Positions 22,432 to 31,629 of a stretch of DNA of 37,822 bases are shown piece by piece. How positions within the stretch are numbered: the stretch's first letter is position 1; every line of letters begins with the position of its first letter. The stretch spans positions 1-37,822 of the forward strand of contig NZ_JALEGS010000041.1 in NCBI RefSeq assembly GCF_022763345.1, given 5' to 3'. The position numbers and the translations under genes are program-made. The notes below the pieces were generated by a model. That model saw only the letters and a program-made list of their open reading frames with translations. It was not told the DNA's origin and ran no database searches. Source of the DNA: Phaeodactylibacter sp. GTDB taxonomy: Bacteria; Bacteroidota; Bacteroidia; Chitinophagales; Saprospiraceae.

Positions 22432-24978
22432 TTATTCCGGCTCGAAACCAAGTATGATGTTGAAGTTGCCTAAGCCCTGAATGGTCCGCTCTGCACCCGG
22501 CTTGTCGAAGCCAATACCATAGTCGAAGCCAAGTGTGCCAAACATCGGCAGGAAGACCCGAAGGCCAAGACCGGCTGAGCGGCGGAGGTCAAAGGGATTG
22601 TACTCCCGGGTGGACCTCCAAGCGTTACCCCCCTGTGCAAAAGCGAGAACGTAGATTGTTGAGCTCGGATTGAGGGAGAGTGGGTACCGGAGTTCTACGG
22701 TAATCTTGCTGAATACCGGAGTAGCCAGTGTTTGACCAGGACGTGCCGGATTTATATTGGCAGGCAGCTCTGTTTCTTCGTAGCCCCGCAGTGAGATAAT
22801 ATCCACACCCTGGAAACCAAACTGCTGGTTATTAATACCATCACCGCCCAGCAGGAAGCGCTCAAATGGGGAGGTGCCCAAACGCGAGTCGTAAGAGCCC
22901 ACCATACCGATTTTGGCCTGAGCTTTGAAAATGAGGTCGCCCACAATCGGCGTATACCAATCCGCATCGAACCGCCACTTGTGGTATTCCACGAAGCGGA
23001 AACGTTCCTGTACTGGCTCAGAAGCGTAGTCCCGGTCGGGATTGAAAAGGGAATAGGGTGGGGTAAATTGGACCGAAAGCGAAATCCGTGATCCATCTTT
23101 CGGGAAGATCGGGTCACTGACCGTGGAGCGTACCAGCGTCTGTGTAATACTGAAGTTATTAAACTTTCCATCATTCACAAACTCATTCTGGTCTGTAGTG
23201 AACGCTTGTCCACGCCATTCATTCAGGGTGAGTTGCTGTAGATTTAGAGCCGTGCTGGTGACGAAGTTGTCATCTGGCCATCTCAGGCGCTTACCCAGGC
23301 TCACAGATAGCTGAGCGATGCTGAGGCTGCTGGGATTATCTCCAAATCCTTGAGAAAATTTATTGTAGAAACCAGCTACTGTAAGGGAGTTGGGCTTCTT
23401 GCCGCCCAGCCAGGGCTCGGTAAAGGTAGCGTTATAGGACTGGAAGAAGGTACCGTTGGTTTGCGCACGCAACGACAGGCGTTGGCCATCCCCCTGTGGT
23501 AGCGGGCGCCAGGCTTCCTTGTTGAAGATGTTGCGCATGGAGAAGTTGTTGAACGAAACCCCCAGCGTGCCAATCACCCCCTGAAGGCCACCCCAGCCTG
23601 CTGAAAGCTCTAACTGGTCAGAGGGTTTTTCCTCAAGCGTGTATTCGATATCCACGGTGCCCCGCTGCGGGTTGACCGGCGTGTTGATACCCAGCGTCTC
23701 CGGATTGAAGTAGTTGAGGTTCATCAGTTCCCGCTGCGAGCGGATGATATCGGAACGGCTGAATTTCTTGCCCGGCAGTGTCCGGAGCTGACGGCGGACG
23801 ACATGCTCGTGCGTGCGGTCATTGCCTTTGATCACCACTTTATCGATCGTCGCCTGAGGACCTTCAAATATTCGGATTTCCAGGTCGATTGAGTCATCTT
23901 CTACCGCCACTTCGATAGGGTCTACCTGGAAAAAGAGGTAGCCATTGTCCATGTAAAGTGTACTGACATCCCGGCCATCCTGACTAAAGCTCAGGCGGGT
24001 TTGCAACAGTTCCTGATTGTAAATATCTCCTTTGGAGATGCTAAGCACGTTAGCCAGGGTTTGCTCATCGTAAATCGAGTTGCCTTTCCACGCAATATTG
24101 CGGAAGTAATACTGATTGCCTTCATCAATATTGATTTGGATGTTAAGCAAGCCGTCTTCATCCCGGTAGAGACTATCGCTTTCAATCGCCGCATCCCGGT
24201 AGCCCAGCGTATTATAAAAAGCGATGAGGGCTTCCTTATCTTCCTCGTATTCGTCCATGATGAATTTGGAGGAGGCGAAGAGGCGGCGCTTCTCTTTGGT
24301 GTCCTCCATTTTTTTGCGCAGCTTCTTGCCCTTGACGTTGTCGTTGCCCACAAAGTTGATATTGCGGATTTTCACTTTGTCCTTACGGTCTATATCAAAG
24401 ACCAGGCGGACCGAGTTCGGGCGGATGGAGTCCGGGATTTCCCGAACGGTGGCTACTGCATCCAGAAAGCCTTTGCCTATAAAGTAGTCTTCAATGGCTT
24501 CGCGGGCGTTGGTCTTGACGTTTTCAGTCACAATCCCGCCTTTGAGCAAGTACTTGTTCACCTCATCATTGAGGTCATCGTGGACAGATTTTTTTACGCC
24601 CTGATACGAGTGGCGGGTGAGGCGGGGCCGTTCCTGAACATGGATTTCCAGGAAAACGATATCGCCGATGGTCTTTTCCTTGACGATTTTGACATCCGTA
24701 AAGAGGCGGAGTTTCCACAGGGCTTTGATCGCTTTTTGGATTTTTGGCCCCGGAATACGGATTTTATCACCTACCCGAAAGCCCGCGATACTGATCACGG
24801 CGTTGTCATCACTATAGTTTGCGCCGACAACTTTAATGCCGCCGATTTCGTACTCCAGTGGTTCGCCGTATTCGAGTACCGGGATACTGTCTTGATCAGC
24901 TTGTGCCAGGAGTGGTAAACTTAGTGCCAGGAGAGACAGGCTCATCAGGCACTTTAAAAAAAAGGCTTTTGTCTTCAT
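22432..24978 (-). CDS. bamA: Outer-membrane assembly factor BamA (Omp85)
   Basis: 848 residues from the Met at 24978, chosen because it gives a normal signal peptide (MKTKAFFLKCLMSLSLLALSLPLLAQ); the frame is open 18 codons further. It is the central channel of the Bam complex that inserts beta-barrel proteins into the outer membrane. Five POTRA domains fill roughly residues 45-460 (for example IGGIKVVGANYS, VKIRNINFVGNDNVKGKKL and IDKVVIKGNDRTHEHVVRR). The 16-strand barrel follows, with the conserved loop-6 motif as SLRGYE (Arg731) and a C-terminal aromatic-rich strand (NFNIILGFEPE). It lies downstream of uppS in the same direction, a common Bacteroidota neighbourhood. The 278 nt between them hold no convincing gene. 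Confidence 0.96.
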   Translation of the reverse strand: MKTKAFFLKCLMSLSLLALSLPLLAQADQDSIPVLEYGEPLEYEIGGIKVVGANYSDDNAVISIAGFRVGDKIRIPGPKIQKAIKALWKLRLFTDVKIVKEKTIGDIVFLEIHVQERPRLTRHSYQGVKKSVHDDLNDEVNKYLLKGGIVTENVKTNAREAIEDYFIGKGFLDAVATVREIPDSIRPNSVRLVFDIDRKDKVKIRNINFVGNDNVKGKKLRKKMEDTKEKRRLFASSKFIMDEYEEDKEALIAFYNTLGYRDAAIESDSLYRDEDGLLNIQINIDEGNQYYFRNIAWKGNSIYDEQTLANVLSISKGDIYNQELLQTRLSFSQDGRDVSTLYMDNGYLFFQVDPIEVAVEDDSIDLEIRIFEGPQATIDKVVIKGNDRTHEHVVRRQLRTLPGKKFSRSDIIRSQRELMNLNYFNPETLGINTPVNPQRGTVDIEYTLEEKPSDQLELSAGWGGLQGVIGTLGVSFNNFSMRNIFNKEAWRPLPQGDGQRLSLRAQTNGTFFQSYNATFTEPWLGGKKPNSLTVAGFYNKFSQGFGDNPSSLSIAQLSVSLGKRLRWPDDNFVTSTALNLQQLTLNEWRGQAFTTDQNEFVNDGKFNNFSITQTLVRSTVSDPIFPKDGSRISLSVQFTPPYSLFNPDRDYASEPVQERFRFVEYHKWRFDADWYTPIVGDLIFKAQAKIGMVGSYDSRLGTSPFERFLLGGDGINNQQFGFQGVDIISLRGYEETELPANINPARPGQTLATPVFSKITVELRYPLSLNPSSTIYVLAFAQGGNAWRSTREYNPFDLRRSAGLGLRVFLPMFGTLGFDYGIGFDKPGAERTIQGLGNFNIILGFEPE

Positions 24979-25256
24979 CTGCATGGAATCGCTTTGCAGG
25001 TATGTCAATTGTTTCATGTGCTTCTGTTGCAAGTTGCTGTGCTTCTAAGCGCTCCCAAAACAGGGGCACAACTGGCGCATTACTTGTCGGAGGCCACTTT
25101 TCACTGGCCTTCAGTGGATTTGCCCGCAAAAATAAGCGTTGTAATCAGCAAAACCGCATATTCCGGGGGCGGATTAGAAAAAACTACCCTAAGGGGACGC
25201 CTTGCTGACGCCAGAGGTTGTATGGGCGCTGTGAAAATCTCCTTTTACAGCCTGTT

Positions 25257-26006
25257 TTACACCAATTGTTCACTGGTTTTCCCAAATCGCCGTTCCCGCC
25301 GCTGATAGTCGATAATGGCCTGGTAGAAATGAGCTTTCCGAAAATCCGGCCAGTAGGTGGGCGTGAAGTAGAGTTCGGCGTAGGCAATTTGCCAAAGCAA
25401 GAAATTGCTGATCCGGGTTTCTCCGCTGGTGCGGATGAGGAGCTCCGGGTCAGGTATACCTTTGGTGCTGAGGTGATGCCCCAGGGTGTCCTGATCAATA
25501 TCTTCCGGTGCCAGTTCCCCGATTTTAATCTTTTCGCTTAGCCTTTTGGCGGCTTCCGTGATTTCCCACCGGCCACTGTAATTGAGTGCCAGGACCAGCG
25601 TCATCCGCTTATTGTCTTGGGTTTTCGCAATGCCGTCGAGCAGGGCCTTGTGGGTGATATCCGGAAGTTTGGAAAGGTCACCGATGGCTTTAAGGCGGAT
25701 ATCGTTTTTATTGAGGGTTTCGATTTCTTTCGATAACGTTTCCACGAGCAGACGCATCAGTGCACCAACCTCCAGCTTAGGGCGTTTCCAGTTTTCTGTG
25801 GAAAAAGCATAGAGTGTAACGTATTCTACCCCCAGTTCGGCAGCAGCCTCTGTGACTTCCCGTACGGCGGTTACCCCATTTTTGTGGCCGAACACCCGTG
25901 GTTTGCCATGCTGCTTGGCCCACCGGCCGTTGCCATCCATAATGACTGCAATGTGGCGGGGAAGTTTGCCGAGGTCTATTTGTGATTTTAATGCTTGCTG
26001 TTCCAC
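25257..26006 (-). CDS. uppS: Undecaprenyl diphosphate synthase (isoprenyl transferase)
   Basis: 249 residues, the usual length. A cis-prenyltransferase that extends farnesyl diphosphate with isopentenyl diphosphate to make the C55 carrier for peptidoglycan and surface glycans. Motifs: HIAVIMDGNGRWAKQ with catalytic Asp24, YVTLYAFSTENWKRP, LALNYSGRWEI, and the C-terminal PDPELLIRTSGETRISNFLLWQIAYAELYFT block that binds Mg and the pyrophosphate. It is the first gene of a leftward pair with bamA, cytoplasmic and membrane-associated. Its start codon at 26006 directly precedes MEQQALKSQIDLGKLPRHIAV, in keeping with family N-termini. Confidence 0.97.
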   Translation of the reverse strand: MEQQALKSQIDLGKLPRHIAVIMDGNGRWAKQHGKPRVFGHKNGVTAVREVTEAAAELGVEYVTLYAFSTENWKRPKLEVGALMRLLVETLSKEIETLNKNDIRLKAIGDLSKLPDITHKALLDGIAKTQDNKRMTLVLALNYSGRWEITEAAKRLSEKIKIGELAPEDIDQDTLGHHLSTKGIPDPELLIRTSGETRISNFLLWQIAYAELYFTPTYWPDFRKAHFYQAIIDYQRRERRFGKTSEQLV

Positions 26007-26174
26007 ATCATCGCTTTTGGTCTGACCGGCTAGTCCTTAAACTTTTGATCCATGCAGCCTGTTAAGCAACTGCCTGAATTCTAAGCAGGCTAAGATAAGG
26101 TCAGGATTGGGGAAACAGCCACAAATGTACACACTTTCCGACCAAGTAAGGGGAAGATAGGCTCTAAATTGTCT

Positions 26175-26182
26175 TATCTTTG
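26175..26182 (+). promoter_or_regulatory. Promoter -7 box (TATCTTTG) for the M3 peptidase gene
   Basis: TATCTTTG matches TANNTTTG and lies in the divergent region between uppS and the peptidase. A clear TTTG at -33 is not present. The predicted transcript would have a 5' leader of about 105 nt before the ATG at 26294. Confidence 0.5.
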
Positions 26183-26293
26183 TTCTCCTTTAGCAGTGCT
26201 AATGGCCGGGATTGGTTTTTTCTTTCCGTTCAGAGGCAACTGTCTCTCGATAAACCTTACCGCTTTGTTATCTCATTGAAAGCTGCAACAACT

Positions 26294-28009
26294 ATGCAAA
26301 CCTTAGCCGTGAATACAACATTTGACCAATTTGAATATAAGCGCCCCGATTTTAAGCGCTTCGAAGAAGACTTCCAGACTGCCCTTGATGCTTTTGAGCA
26401 TGCGCATAACGCAGAGGAACAACACGAAACCCTGCGCCACATCAACGATTTGCGCAATACCTTCTCGACCATGTACAACATCTGCATGATCCGGCATACG
26501 ATGGACACCAGAGATGAGTTCTACGAGAAGGAAAATGAGTACTTCGACCAACAAACTCCGGCTTATCAGGGGCTGGTCAATAAATTCTATGCTCAGCTCC
26601 TCAACGCAAAATTCCGGCCCGAGCTGGAAGCGCGATGGGGCGCACAACTCTTCCGTATTGCCGAGCAGAGCCTGAAAACCTTTGATGACGCTGTGCTGGA
26701 GCTGCTGCAGGAAGAGAATAAACTGAGCAGTCAGTACACCAAGATCAAAGCTGGCGCAAAGATCGAGTTCCGCGGCAAGGAGGAAAACCTGTCTTCCATC
26801 ATCAAGCATGAGACGGATAAAGATCAGGCGACCCGCCGGGAAGCACAGCTCGCCAAGTGGGGCTTTTATGAAGCCAATGCAGAAGCCATTGAGGGGGTAT
26901 TCGACCAACTGGTCAAGGTCCGCCATCAGATTGCCAAAAAACTGGGGTATGATAACTTTATCGGACTGGCCTACGACCGTATGCTGCGTTCCGATTACAA
27001 CCCGGAGATGGTAGCCAACTTCCGGGAACAAGTCAAGACGCACATTGTGCCCATCGCGCAGCAGCTGTACGAACGGCAGCGTAACCGGCTGGGGCTGGAC
27101 AGACTCCGCTTTTACGATGAAGACCTCCGCTTCGCCTCCGGCAATCCGGACCCTAAAGGCGAGCCGGGCTGGATCGTAGAGCAGGCAGAGCAAATGTACC
27201 GGGAGCTTTCACCAGAGACGCATCAGTTTTTCCGCTTCATGCAGGAAGCCAAGCTCATGGACCTGGAAACCCGCCCCGGCAAAGCCACTGGAGGGTACTG
27301 CACCTTCATCGATGGCTACAAAGCGCCGTTCATTTTCTCCAACTTCAATGGCACAAGCGGCGATATCGACGTGCTGACCCATGAAGCCGGCCATGCCTTC
27401 CAGGTATACAGCAGCCGGGATCAGGGTATCGGGGAGTACGTTTGGCCCACAACGGAGGCCTGTGAGATACACTCCATGAGCATGGAGTTCTTCACCTGGC
27501 CCTGGATGGAATCCTTCTTCAAAGCAGACACCGAGAAATACAAATTTGGCCACCTTGCGGGCGCTATCCACTTCCTGCCTTACGGGGTGGCCGTGGATGA
27601 ATTCCAGCATTTCGTGTATGAAAACCCGGACATTACGCCGGAAGAGCGCAACGCCGGCTGGCGGCGGATTGAGCAGAAGTATCTGCCACAGCGCGATTAC
27701 GATGGGTATGAATTTCTGGATGCCGGGCGTTTCTGGCAGAAGCAAAGCCACATCTTCAACGTGCCCTTCTACTACATCGACTATACGCTGGCGCAGATTT
27801 GCGCCTTCCAATTCTGGAAAAAAGATCAGGAGGGGCATGAAACGGCCTGGAGTGATTACCTGCGGCTGTGCCAGGCGGGCGGCAGTCAGTCCTTCCTGGA
27901 GTTGGTCCAGCTGGCTAACCTGCGCTCTCCCTTCGAGGATGGCTGCGTCGCTTCAGTAGTGGATGTGATCAAAGACTGGCTGGAACAGGTGGATGACCGC
28001 TCGTTCTAG
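26294..28009 (+). CDS. M3 family oligoendopeptidase
   Basis: 571 residues from the ATG at 26294 (MQTLAVNTTFDQFEYKRPDF); the open frame begins earlier but the extra 38 residues lack family character. Zinc metallopeptidase that degrades short peptides in the cytoplasm (no signal peptide). The catalytic motif is HEAGH (His363, Glu364, His367), with Glu391 in EACEIHSMSMEFF the likely third zinc ligand, and the C-terminal region has FYYIDYTLAQICAFQFW, typical of pepF/M3B enzymes. The helical N-terminal half is as expected. Length is normal. The TAG stop (28007-28009) lies inside a 21-bp repeat that recurs at 7609. Convergent with the Ig-like lipoprotein gene. Confidence 0.95.
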   Translation: MQTLAVNTTFDQFEYKRPDFKRFEEDFQTALDAFEHAHNAEEQHETLRHINDLRNTFSTMYNICMIRHTMDTRDEFYEKENEYFDQQTPAYQGLVNKFYAQLLNAKFRPELEARWGAQLFRIAEQSLKTFDDAVLELLQEENKLSSQYTKIKAGAKIEFRGKEENLSSIIKHETDKDQATRREAQLAKWGFYEANAEAIEGVFDQLVKVRHQIAKKLGYDNFIGLAYDRMLRSDYNPEMVANFREQVKTHIVPIAQQLYERQRNRLGLDRLRFYDEDLRFASGNPDPKGEPGWIVEQAEQMYRELSPETHQFFRFMQEAKLMDLETRPGKATGGYCTFIDGYKAPFIFSNFNGTSGDIDVLTHEAGHAFQVYSSRDQGIGEYVWPTTEACEIHSMSMEFFTWPWMESFFKADTEKYKFGHLAGAIHFLPYGVAVDEFQHFVYENPDITPEERNAGWRRIEQKYLPQRDYDGYEFLDAGRFWQKQSHIFNVPFYYIDYTLAQICAFQFWKKDQEGHETAWSDYLRLCQAGGSQSFLELVQLANLRSPFEDGCVASVVDVIKDWLEQVDDRSF

Positions 28010-28026
28010 TGGATTGAGCTGTAAAT
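28006..28026 (+). repeat. Dispersed 21-bp repeat, copy 2
   Basis: CTAGTGGATTGAGC, then T, then GTAAAT, identical to 7609-7629 except for one base. It includes the stop codon of the M3 peptidase gene. Confidence 0.65.
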
Positions 28027-28040
28027 ACTTAGCCACTTAA

Positions 28041-28058
28041 CCCCGGCAGCAGTCGGGG
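28041..28058. terminator. Weak GC hairpin between convergent genes
   Basis: CCCCG (28041-28045) and CGGGG (28054-28058) flank an 8-nt loop, in the 92 nt between the convergent peptidase and Ig-like lipoprotein genes. There is no T-run, so termination is only a guess from position. Confidence 0.35.
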
Positions 28059-28101
28059 CAGTAAGGGCTTCTGGAGCAATAAAACGAGCAGGCAATACAG
28101 G

Positions 28102-29880
28102 CTAGTTTTTCTCAATCCGGTCCCGTACGGAAGGCGGTAAGTTATCCAGATTGCGTAGGGTGTCCACAGCGGTGCTGTCTGTAGCAGTCGAATCTATCGC
28201 CGTTAATTCCGGCCGGGCAAGAGGCGGCTGCCGTTTTTGCCGGGCTTGCTGTTGCATCTGGTCCAGCGTAACGACGGCTTCAAGGTCCCAGTTGGCCCGG
28301 AGCTGTTCCAAATCGCGGGTGTACATGAGCTCAGGTTGCCGGTAGGTGTCATAAAGGCCGGAATCCCAGCGCCCGTTGCCATTCCAGTCCTCGGTAAGGC
28401 GTACCGTGAAGGTAGCCGGGCGCAGGTATCGGAGTTCCTGCTCGAAGCTCGTTTGCCCGGACACTTTGTAGGTGTGAATGACGTTTTCCCCATCCATTAA
28501 TTCAATAATGTAAGCCGAGTCGGCGGAGAGGCTGTCTACGGTCAGGAACAGGTTGCCATAGTTCTTCAGCAGGTCCACATTGATATCCTGCAGGATGGTG
28601 TCGGACTTCAGGCTATAGATATCGGTTACGGCACCGGGCATAAGCTCCAGCGAATAGGGTTTGCCTGACTTCCATTTGTAGTCCAGAACAAGGGTGCGTT
28701 GCCCATTTGTATCCAGGCTGAAGGAAGGCCTCACCAGGGTTTTGGAAGTATCTTCGTATAACTGTATCAGGTTCGTATCGTAGGCTAGTATGGGGTGGTT
28801 GAAAGACAGGGCTAGCGGTTCCCTGGGATGCTGTTTGCTGCTGCCGCCCCTTCCTTCAAAGGTGAGTGTTGCATTCTCCAAAAAAGCAGTCCGGTCGCGC
28901 ACCCGCACATCAATCGTGTCGTAAAAAACAGTATCCTGCTTTATATAAATCTGCCAGGGCTGATCAGTGGTGGTTTCGTACCAGATTTTGGTGGTATCCG
29001 GTTGATTTTCGTAGATGACTTTCCGCTGACTGATATTTTCGTGGGTGATGTCAACGTCATCGGGGCGCGGCTGATTGAAGGCGATTCTGACCCGCCCGTA
29101 CTGACTGTCGTCACCGGTAGTCAGGCGCAGCGGCAGCGCTTCTGTAAACATTCGGATAGAAAGGGAAGGCTGAAGGCTGTCGCTGACCACAAGCAGGCTG
29201 TCGGGGAAGCCTATGGCCTCCTGCGCCTGATCGAAAAGGTAGTTAAGGTTGTTGTCCAGCAGCGCAAACCCCTTGAATGTATCTGCCTTCACATTACGGA
29301 TGATAAACTGCCCGTCGGCGCTGGTTCGGCCGAAGTAAAAAGGGCGCTCGGTCCTTACTACAGAGTCAGCCGTATTGTCGTAAAGCAAAAACAAAGCTCC
29401 TTCAATCGGTTGAGTAGTCCGTGCATCCACGATGATGCCGCGAACGCTCAGGGAGTCGATGTAGTCACCGGTAGAAAAAACGTAGCGCACGTCCTGCGCC
29501 GGGTTCCGTTCAGTAATATCCTGTATGGCTTCTCCAAAATTGATAGCATAGGTGGCATTTTCCCGTAGTTCTTCCTGCTCATCAAATTCAAAGATGATGG
29601 TTTTGCCCTTGATGGAGAGCTCGTATTTGTACTGCAGGGGCGGGGAGATGATGACCTGATTAAAGGCATCGCGTATTTCCACCCACTCATTGAAGGTGAG
29701 TTCAATAGGCGATTTTTTGTAGTTGGTTTGATAGTTGCGGGAAGATTTTTCCGGCACTAGTTTGGGGGGCGTTTCGTCCCTGGGGCCACCCTCGGGCCGG
29801 CCAGGGTTAGCGCATTGCCAAAGCAAAAAGCCAGTTAGGGACAGCAGCAAAAACCGAAACAGCGTTGTCTTGATTTGCAT
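28102..29880 (-). CDS. Ig-like (SbsA-type) lipoprotein
   Basis: 592 residues. A lipoprotein signal (MQIKTTLFRFLLLSLTGFLLWQ) precedes Cys23 and then ANPGRPEGGPRDETPP, the conserved start of a Bacteroidota family with an SbsA-like Ig domain (PIELTFNEWVEIRDAFNQVIISPPL, residues about 50-140). A carboxypeptidase-regulatory-like beta-sandwich follows (about 145-215, VRGIIVDARTTQPIEGALFLLYD). The rest is beta-rich with calcium-loop-like pieces near the end (DWNGNGRWDSG). Outer-membrane lipoprotein of unknown role, possibly surface-exposed. It is 17 nt after the DUF3299-like gene in the same direction, so cotranscription is likely. Confidence 0.87.
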   Translation of the reverse strand: MQIKTTLFRFLLLSLTGFLLWQCANPGRPEGGPRDETPPKLVPEKSSRNYQTNYKKSPIELTFNEWVEIRDAFNQVIISPPLQYKYELSIKGKTIIFEFDEQEELRENATYAINFGEAIQDITERNPAQDVRYVFSTGDYIDSLSVRGIIVDARTTQPIEGALFLLYDNTADSVVRTERPFYFGRTSADGQFIIRNVKADTFKGFALLDNNLNYLFDQAQEAIGFPDSLLVVSDSLQPSLSIRMFTEALPLRLTTGDDSQYGRVRIAFNQPRPDDVDITHENISQRKVIYENQPDTTKIWYETTTDQPWQIYIKQDTVFYDTIDVRVRDRTAFLENATLTFEGRGGSSKQHPREPLALSFNHPILAYDTNLIQLYEDTSKTLVRPSFSLDTNGQRTLVLDYKWKSGKPYSLELMPGAVTDIYSLKSDTILQDINVDLLKNYGNLFLTVDSLSADSAYIIELMDGENVIHTYKVSGQTSFEQELRYLRPATFTVRLTEDWNGNGRWDSGLYDTYRQPELMYTRDLEQLRANWDLEAVVTLDQMQQQARQKRQPPLARPELTAIDSTATDSTAVDTLRNLDNLPPSVRDRIEKN

Positions 29881-29897
29881 AAAAAGAGGCGGTACGT

Positions 29898-30347
29898 TTA
29901 GCGGTCTTCTTCCACTTTGACCACATCGGTCAGGGCGTAAATCAGGCGGTTGATGTCATCGGCATTGAGCTCCAGCTTACCACGGATGGTGATAGGCTCA
30001 GCGGTGTACTCAATAGGCTCATTGGCAAACACCTCCATGACCGTTTCCGGACCGGCTCCACCGCAAAAAAAGCACATATTGTAGGGGTAGGCAGAAAAGA
30101 TGAATTCCTTATGCCCTTTATAACCTTCTACCGGAATGATGTAGCCCCGTACGTCTACGGTTTTACCGTCCATCGCCAGCACATCCTCACTGAATACCGG
30201 GACATCCACCTTGAAGCCCATCATCTCGTTGTATTCCTTTTTGAAGGTGATTTTGGACAGCGTTTTCCAGGTCTTGCCTTGTGCTTGTACCTGAAGGGCA
30301 ACGCTGCTCAGTAAAAGGGTAGACATGGCGATCAGAAAATTTCTCAT
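29898..30347 (-). CDS. Secreted DUF3299-like protein
   Basis: 149 residues with a signal peptide (MRNFLIAMSTLLLSSVALQVQAQ). The mature part has the pattern MDGKTVDVRGYIIPVEG...FIFSAYPYNMCFFCGGAGPETVMEV, resembling DUF3299: a strand with RGY-hydrophobic-P, then a Cys-x-x-Cys pair and an [M/P]xxV segment, and it ends in an OB-fold-like ITIRGKLELN stretch. The Cys pair might bind metal or form a disulfide; the function of this family is not known to me. Predicted periplasmic. It lies 110 nt after the dehydratase gene and 17 nt before the Ig-like lipoprotein gene. Confidence 0.8.
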   Translation of the reverse strand: MRNFLIAMSTLLLSSVALQVQAQGKTWKTLSKITFKKEYNEMMGFKVDVPVFSEDVLAMDGKTVDVRGYIIPVEGYKGHKEFIFSAYPYNMCFFCGGAGPETVMEVFANEPIEYTAEPITIRGKLELNADDINRLIYALTDVVKVEEDR

Positions 30348-30457
30348 ACCGGATATTTAGCTGGTTTTGAGGCCCACGGTGATATTACCGGGCTACAAAA
30401 GTAACGTTTCAGCAGGGGAATTGTGTTTAAACTTAAAGTTAATAATGGGAACAATTC

Positions 30458-31414
30458 CTAAAACGGCAGCCGGTCCAGGTCCACGTTCCCGCCTGTGAGG
30501 ATTACGCCGACTCGCTTTCCTTCGAACACTTCGGGGTGTTTGAGAATGGCCGCAAGGGGGACGGCACAGCTGGGCTCAATGATAATCTTCATGCGTTCCC
30601 AGATCAGCCGCATGGCTTGCAGGATTTCAGTCTCTGAGACTAGGAAGAGGTCGTCGAGTTCCCGTTTCAGGATGTCAAAGGTCTTTTCGCCCAGGTTAGT
30701 CCGCAGCCCGTCGGCAATGGTATCAATAGTGGTATTGGATTCCAATTGCCCGCTCCGGAGGGAACGGTAGGCATCGTCAACGGCTTCCGGTTCTGCTCCG
30801 AATACCTTTACGCCTGGGGCAAAGTAGCGTGCACTCAGCGTGGTGCCGCTCATGAGCCCGCCACCACCAACGGGCGCAATCAGTATATCCAGCCCTTCCA
30901 CATCTTCCAGCAGCTCTTTGGCGCAGGTCGCCTGTCCGGCAATGACGTTGTAATCGTTGTAAGGGTGGATAAAAGTAGCGCCGGTTTCCTCAACTACCGT
31001 TTGCAGGGTGCTTTCCCGGGCAGCGAGGGTGTTTTCGCAGGAAGTGATTTGTGCCCCGTAGCTTTCGGTGGCCGCCCTTTTGGCAGCGGGTGCGTTCTTT
31101 GGCATGACGATGTAAGCCGGTACGCCCAGCATTTTTGCGCTAAGCGCCACCGCCTGTGCATGATTGCCTGAAGAGTGAGTAGCCAGGCCTTTCCGGCGCT
31201 CTGCTTCGCTCAGCCGTACTGCAGCGTTGCTGGCGCCGCGCATCTTAAAGGCGCCCACCTTCTGAAAATTTTCGCACTTAAAGAACAGGGACGCACCAGC
31301 CCTTTCATCAATGGCAGCACAAGTCAGTACCGGTGTCCGGTGAATGAGCGGCTCAATCGCCTCGTGGGTGGCTTCGATATCCGCACGAGTGGGAATAGCA
31401 GTAAGGGGTTGCAT
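30458..31414 (-). CDS. PLP-dependent threonine/serine dehydratase (or serine racemase)
   Basis: 318 residues, fold type II pyridoxal-phosphate enzyme. The PLP lysine is Lys57 in KVGAFKMRGA. Other motifs are THSSGNHAQAVALSA (substrate carboxylate loop, 79-93), PVGGGGLMSG (phosphate-binding glycine loop, 181-190) and the C-terminal VILTGGNVDL. It lacks the C-terminal ACT regulatory domain of biosynthetic IlvA, so it is closer to catabolic TdcB or serine racemase/threo-3-hydroxyaspartate dehydratase; sequence alone does not decide. It converts threonine or serine to a 2-oxoacid and ammonia. Its ATG overlaps the stop of the preceding 71-codon gene (TAATG), so translation is probably coupled. Confidence 0.94.
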   Translation of the reverse strand: MQPLTAIPTRADIEATHEAIEPLIHRTPVLTCAAIDERAGASLFFKCENFQKVGAFKMRGASNAAVRLSEAERRKGLATHSSGNHAQAVALSAKMLGVPAYIVMPKNAPAAKRAATESYGAQITSCENTLAARESTLQTVVEETGATFIHPYNDYNVIAGQATCAKELLEDVEGLDILIAPVGGGGLMSGTTLSARYFAPGVKVFGAEPEAVDDAYRSLRSGQLESNTTIDTIADGLRTNLGEKTFDILKRELDDLFLVSETEILQAMRLIWERMKIIIEPSCAVPLAAILKHPEVFEGKRVGVILTGGNVDLDRLPF

Positions 31415-31629
31415 TATTGGGGGCCTTTCTTTTGTGATAAACGAAAGCTGCGGATGATGACCATCAGCGCAAGGGTAAAGAGGATAATAAAAGGCAGCCA
31501 GCTGCCGATTTCGTAACCGATTTGATAGCCTGAGGAGGTGGTGTCAACCCCTTCCGCTTGCGCCAGCGTCAAAGTTGTAAGGCTAACAAAAGCCAGAAAA
31601 AGGAGCGCCCGGCTAAGGAAAACTTGCAT
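31414..31629 (-). CDS. Small membrane protein with signal peptide (71 aa)
   Basis: 71 residues. A signal peptide (MQVFLSRALLFLAFVSLTTLTLAQ) is followed by about 20 polar residues, one hydrophobic helix (about 43-60, WLPFIILFTLALMVIIRS) and a basic tail RLSQKKGPQ. After cleavage it would be a single-pass inner-membrane protein with its C-terminus inside. Its stop overlaps the start of the dehydratase gene by one base (TAATG), an unusual pairing of a small membrane protein with a metabolic enzyme. No family recognised. Confidence 0.75.
   Translation of the reverse strand: MQVFLSRALLFLAFVSLTTLTLAQAEGVDTTSSGYQIGYEIGSWLPFIILFTLALMVIIRSFRLSQKKGPQ

Noticed and set aside
24001..24918. 305-codon rightward frame within bamA
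   Set aside because: It is antisense to well-conserved bamA sequence; an artefact of codon use.
26303..27193. 296-codon leftward frame within the M3 peptidase gene
   Set aside because: Antisense shadow of a conserved enzyme, no family pattern.
7609..28026. 20-kb genomic island bounded by the 21-bp repeat
   Set aside because: The segment contains core genes (rsgA, bamA, uppS) and no integrase, so the repeat is unlikely to mark island ends.
28828..29568. 246-codon rightward frame within the Ig-like lipoprotein gene
   Set aside because: Antisense shadow; the opposite strand has a lipoprotein signal and family motifs.
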